Assembly: GCA_030434245.1 (NCBI GenBank)
Contig: JAUISX010000005.1
Span: forward strand, 62,001-126,000
Reading direction: 5' to 3'
Origin: Porphyromonadaceae bacterium W3.11
Lineage (GTDB): Bacteria; Bacteroidota; Bacteroidia; Bacteroidales; Porphyromonadaceae
DNA length: 64,000 nt
The translations under genes and the position numbers were made by a program. Below are positions 63,972 through 64,000 of the stretch, one piece after another. The first letter of the stretch is position 1; each line of letters opens with the position of its first letter. The notes below the pieces were generated by a model. That model was not told where the DNA came from. It was given only the letters and a program-made list of their open reading frames with translations, and searched no databases.

Positions 63972-64000
63972 GGAGACATCCAAGTGGGTGTCTCCTTTTT
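63972..64000 (+). terminator. Terminator of the tRNA-Asn operon
   Basis: ggagacatcc / gggtgtctcc stem (one G-T pair) then five T at the window edge. Confidence 0.8.

Overview
The window looks like the chromosome of a Bacteroidales bacterium, most likely Porphyromonas or a close relative. Several things point there: repeated promoters of the Bacteroidota type (TAnnTTTG, often with TTTG or TTG about 18-21 bases upstream); families largely confined to the phylum (DUF3078, DUF4295, DUF4369, DUF5689, fimbrillin-like lipoproteins, the batABCDE aerotolerance operon); a trio resembling hmuTUV of the P. gingivalis haem locus; and an IS5-group element resembling IS1126. The species assignment is inference.

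Layout. 1-11.4 kb: end of an unknown exported protein, an RsmF-like rRNA methyltransferase, DUF3078 outer-membrane protein, a secreted trypsin-like protease, a thioredoxin-fold lipoprotein without its CxxC, a CAU-anticodon tRNA whose 3' half plus terminator is duplicated 372 bp downstream, a lipocalin, a Tyr/Gly- then Ser/Arg/Asn-rich secreted protein and a FadL-like porin. 11.6-21.7 kb, almost all minus strand: rpmH, htrA, ygiQ, a DUF4295-rpmG-rpmB block, secG, a TPR protein, lptE, a sigma-54-type activator and pabC/pabB. 22.4-33.1 kb: a surface locus with two nuclease-bearing lipoproteins (NUC1 type and EEP type), two more lipoproteins sharing a jelly-roll module, and a TonB-dependent receptor; I read it as a nucleic-acid capture and degradation system. 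33.5-42.6 kb: msrAB, an IS5-family element with TSD, an EamA transporter, a Ca-type P-ATPase and the hmuTUV-like trio.

42.8-48.2 kb is the most notable part: a RADAR anti-phage system (rdrA ATPase, rdrB adenosine deaminase). rdrB is intact. The central 2.3 kb of rdrA is inverted between 8-bp inverted repeats (AAAAAGGA / TCCTTTTT). Flipping it back on paper restores the reading frame across both junctions and down to a stop codon that overlaps the rdrB start. Inside the inverted part a run of eight G gives a second break, and seven G would restore the frame, giving a 945-residue RdrA. The locus therefore looks like a defence system in an OFF state, possibly by two layers of phase variation.

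48.5-57.9 kb: a long plus-strand operon, moxR-DUF58-(BatD-like)-batA-batB-batC-batD-batE, followed closely by a PAP2 phosphatase and a DgkA-type lipid kinase. An IS256-family element (8-bp TSD) sits at the foot of the terminator after that operon. 59.5-62.9 kb, minus strand: ispE, nfo, a CPBP protease, a small membrane protein and thioredoxin. The window ends with two identical tRNA-Asn genes and a terminator.

Four intergenic regions (near 3.2, 21.9, 37.4 and 63.4 kb) carry the same family of short tandem repeats with a strict 22-bp period. I saw no CRISPR array, rRNA or prophage.
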